The position numbers were made by a program, and so were the translations under genes. The notes under the pieces are model-generated. The model did not search any database and was not told the origin of the DNA. It saw only the letters and a program-made list of their open reading frames with translations. From contig JAQWOM010000051.1 of the NCBI GenBank assembly GCA_029245865.1, positions 1 to 64,000 of the forward strand: a stretch of DNA of 64,000 nt, written 5' to 3'. This document shows, piece after piece, positions 63,094-64,000 of this stretch. Origin of the DNA: Planctomycetota bacterium (GTDB taxonomy: Bacteria; Planctomycetota; B15-G4). Numbering within the stretch: position 1 is the first letter of the stretch; each line of letters opens with the position of its first letter.

Positions 63094-64000
63094 ATGGTCC
63101 CGATCCTGATGCACGAATTCGAAATCGACCCCGAAAAAAGCCCTAACAGCGACCTTGTGCATGGCCTGGAAGCTCTGGCAGAGAAATTCCTCGCGCGAGA
63201 GCCCTCGAGCAAAAGCATCTCTCTCGAAGATCAGGCACTGGCGGAACTCATGCCCCTCTTGGAGAGGCAGTTCGGAGTGCTCACAGAAGGCGCCACCGAA
63301 GCTGTCTGGCTATGGCGCCGAGATTGTGAAGAACTCCTTTATGTAAGCCCGGCTTTCGAGCGCATCTGGGGGATCTCGCGAGACGATTTGCGCAACAATC
63401 CGAACGGCTGGATCAACTCCATCCATCCTGACGATCGAGAGCGCATGCAAGCCTGGCAGGGGCATCAGCTTCTCAAGAAAGTCTCCGAAGAAGATTCGGA
63501 TGCGGAATACAGAATTATCCGGCCTGACGGCGAAACCCGCTGGATTCACGACCGCGTACTGCCCATGCGGAATGAACTCGGAGAGGTGGTTCAGTGCGCA
63601 GGCATCGCCGTCGACATCACCGATCTGAAGGTCACAGAAGAAAAGCTGAAGCAGCAGCAAAGCGTGTTGCTAGATCTCGCCATTCACCGCACTGAGAAAC
63701 ACGCTGCCCTTGGAGTCTCGTTAGGTCATATCACGACAGCGACGGCACACTGCATTGCCGCAGACCGAGCCGGGATCTGGACATTTAATTCGGATAAGAG
63801 CGCCTTAACCTGTATCGAGCTCTACGAAAAAAACGAAAACGTTCATAGCAATGGACACACACTCCTCGTCGAAGGCTGCCCCAACTACATCTCAGCACTC
63901 ATGGGCAATCAGCCCATCGCCGCCAACGATGCGAATCAAGATGCTCGTACTTCGGAGTTGAGAGAGATCTATCTCGAAGCATTTGGGATTGCTTCACAGC
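63094..64000 (+). CDS. PAS-GAF sensor protein, 3' end beyond the window
   Basis: The frame opens at ATG 63094 (GTG 63076 in frame upstream) and stays open to the right edge, about 302 codons. A short helical start is followed by a PAS/PAC domain (about residues 70-180): LLYVSPAFERIWGISRDDL, NSIHPDDRERMQAW, YRIIRPDGETRWIHDR and GIAVDITDLK. A GAF-like domain begins at about 190 (ITTATAHCIAADRAGIWTF). Proteins of this layout usually end in a histidine kinase, GGDEF or phosphatase domain, which is not visible here. A TATGAT -10-like element lies at 63047-63052. Confidence 0.88.
   Translation, partial: MVPILMHEFEIDPEKSPNSDLVHGLEALAEKFLAREPSSKSISLEDQALAELMPLLERQFGVLTEGATEAVWLWRRDCEELLYVSPAFERIWGISRDDLRNNPNGWINSIHPDDRERMQAWQGHQLLKKVSEEDSDAEYRIIRPDGETRWIHDRVLPMRNELGEVVQCAGIAVDITDLKVTEEKLKQQQSVLLDLAIHRTEKHAALGVSLGHITTATAHCIAADRAGIWTFNSDKSALTCIELYEKNENVHSNGHTLLVEGCPNYISALMGNQPIAANDANQDARTSELREIYLEAFGIASQ

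Overview
The window looks like a chromosomal segment of a moderately GC-rich (roughly 55-60 percent by eye) marine-type member of the Planctomycetota. The main evidence is a Planctomycete-style protein fusing a membrane-bound-dehydrogenase propeller, HEAT repeats and a c-type heme domain (57383-60889). Supporting evidence is a Tat-exported sugar-isomerase-like TIM barrel next to it, sulfatase-fold lipoproteins, a 992-residue protein of carboxypeptidase-regulatory-like repeats, SBBP-propeller and subtilase exoproteins that share a C-terminal domain, and an ECF-like sigma factor coupled to a zinc-type anti-sigma factor. I see no rRNA, tRNA, CRISPR array, insertion sequence or phage gene. Gene density is high and the segment reads as core chromosome.

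Layout. 1-8.8 kb: a small membrane protein cut by the left edge, a coiled-coil lipoprotein, a three-subunit molybdenum hydroxylase operon of the 4-hydroxybenzoyl-CoA reductase type (2Fe-2S, Mo and FAD/4Fe-4S subunits overlapping by one base each), an esterase, a cold-shock protein with a rhodanese, and a DUF255 thioredoxin-domain protein. 8.9-19 kb: a sulfatase-fold lipoprotein with an altered nucleophile, an MFS transporter, GTP-type PEP carboxykinase, an SBBP-repeat exoprotein and two lipoproteins. 19-25.6 kb: the 992-residue repeat protein behind a possible operator, a VIT-family metal transporter and two membrane proteins of unknown role. 25.7-29.5 kb: a plus-strand run of HAD phosphatase, a selenocysteine peroxiredoxin, a DUF4863 protein, a histone-deacetylase-family hydrolase and an AIM24-like protein.

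29.5-46 kb: an SGNH hydrolase, acylphosphatase, a SnoaL-like lipoprotein, TruB, a tandem pair of M14 peptidase paralogs of which one has lost the catalytic residues, alpha-glucan phosphorylase, the sigma/anti-sigma pair, gamma-glutamyltransferase, and a translationally coupled dapA-lysC-asd operon. 46-64 kb: a second selenoprotein (thioredoxin-like, Sec-x-x-Cys), a hairpin-rich intergenic stretch ending in a strong terminator, a subtilase, an S9 peptidase, an aldehyde dehydrogenase, a threonine/serine dehydratase-like enzyme, a small c-type heme protein, a TlpA-like thioredoxin, the TIM-barrel and propeller-HEAT-cytochrome pair, a cytochrome-b562-like protein coupled to an arylsulfatase lipoprotein, and a PAS/GAF sensor cut by the right edge.

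The most notable result is two independent in-frame TGA codons (26525-26527 and 46202-46204), each at the catalytic position of a thiol-redox protein. Each is followed at 17-21 nt by a stable hairpin whose apical loop begins CGUG, as expected of bacterial SECIS elements. A standard ORF caller would truncate or miss both genes. The predicted selenium incorporation machinery (selA, selB, selD, tRNA-Sec) is not in this window and must lie elsewhere in the genome.
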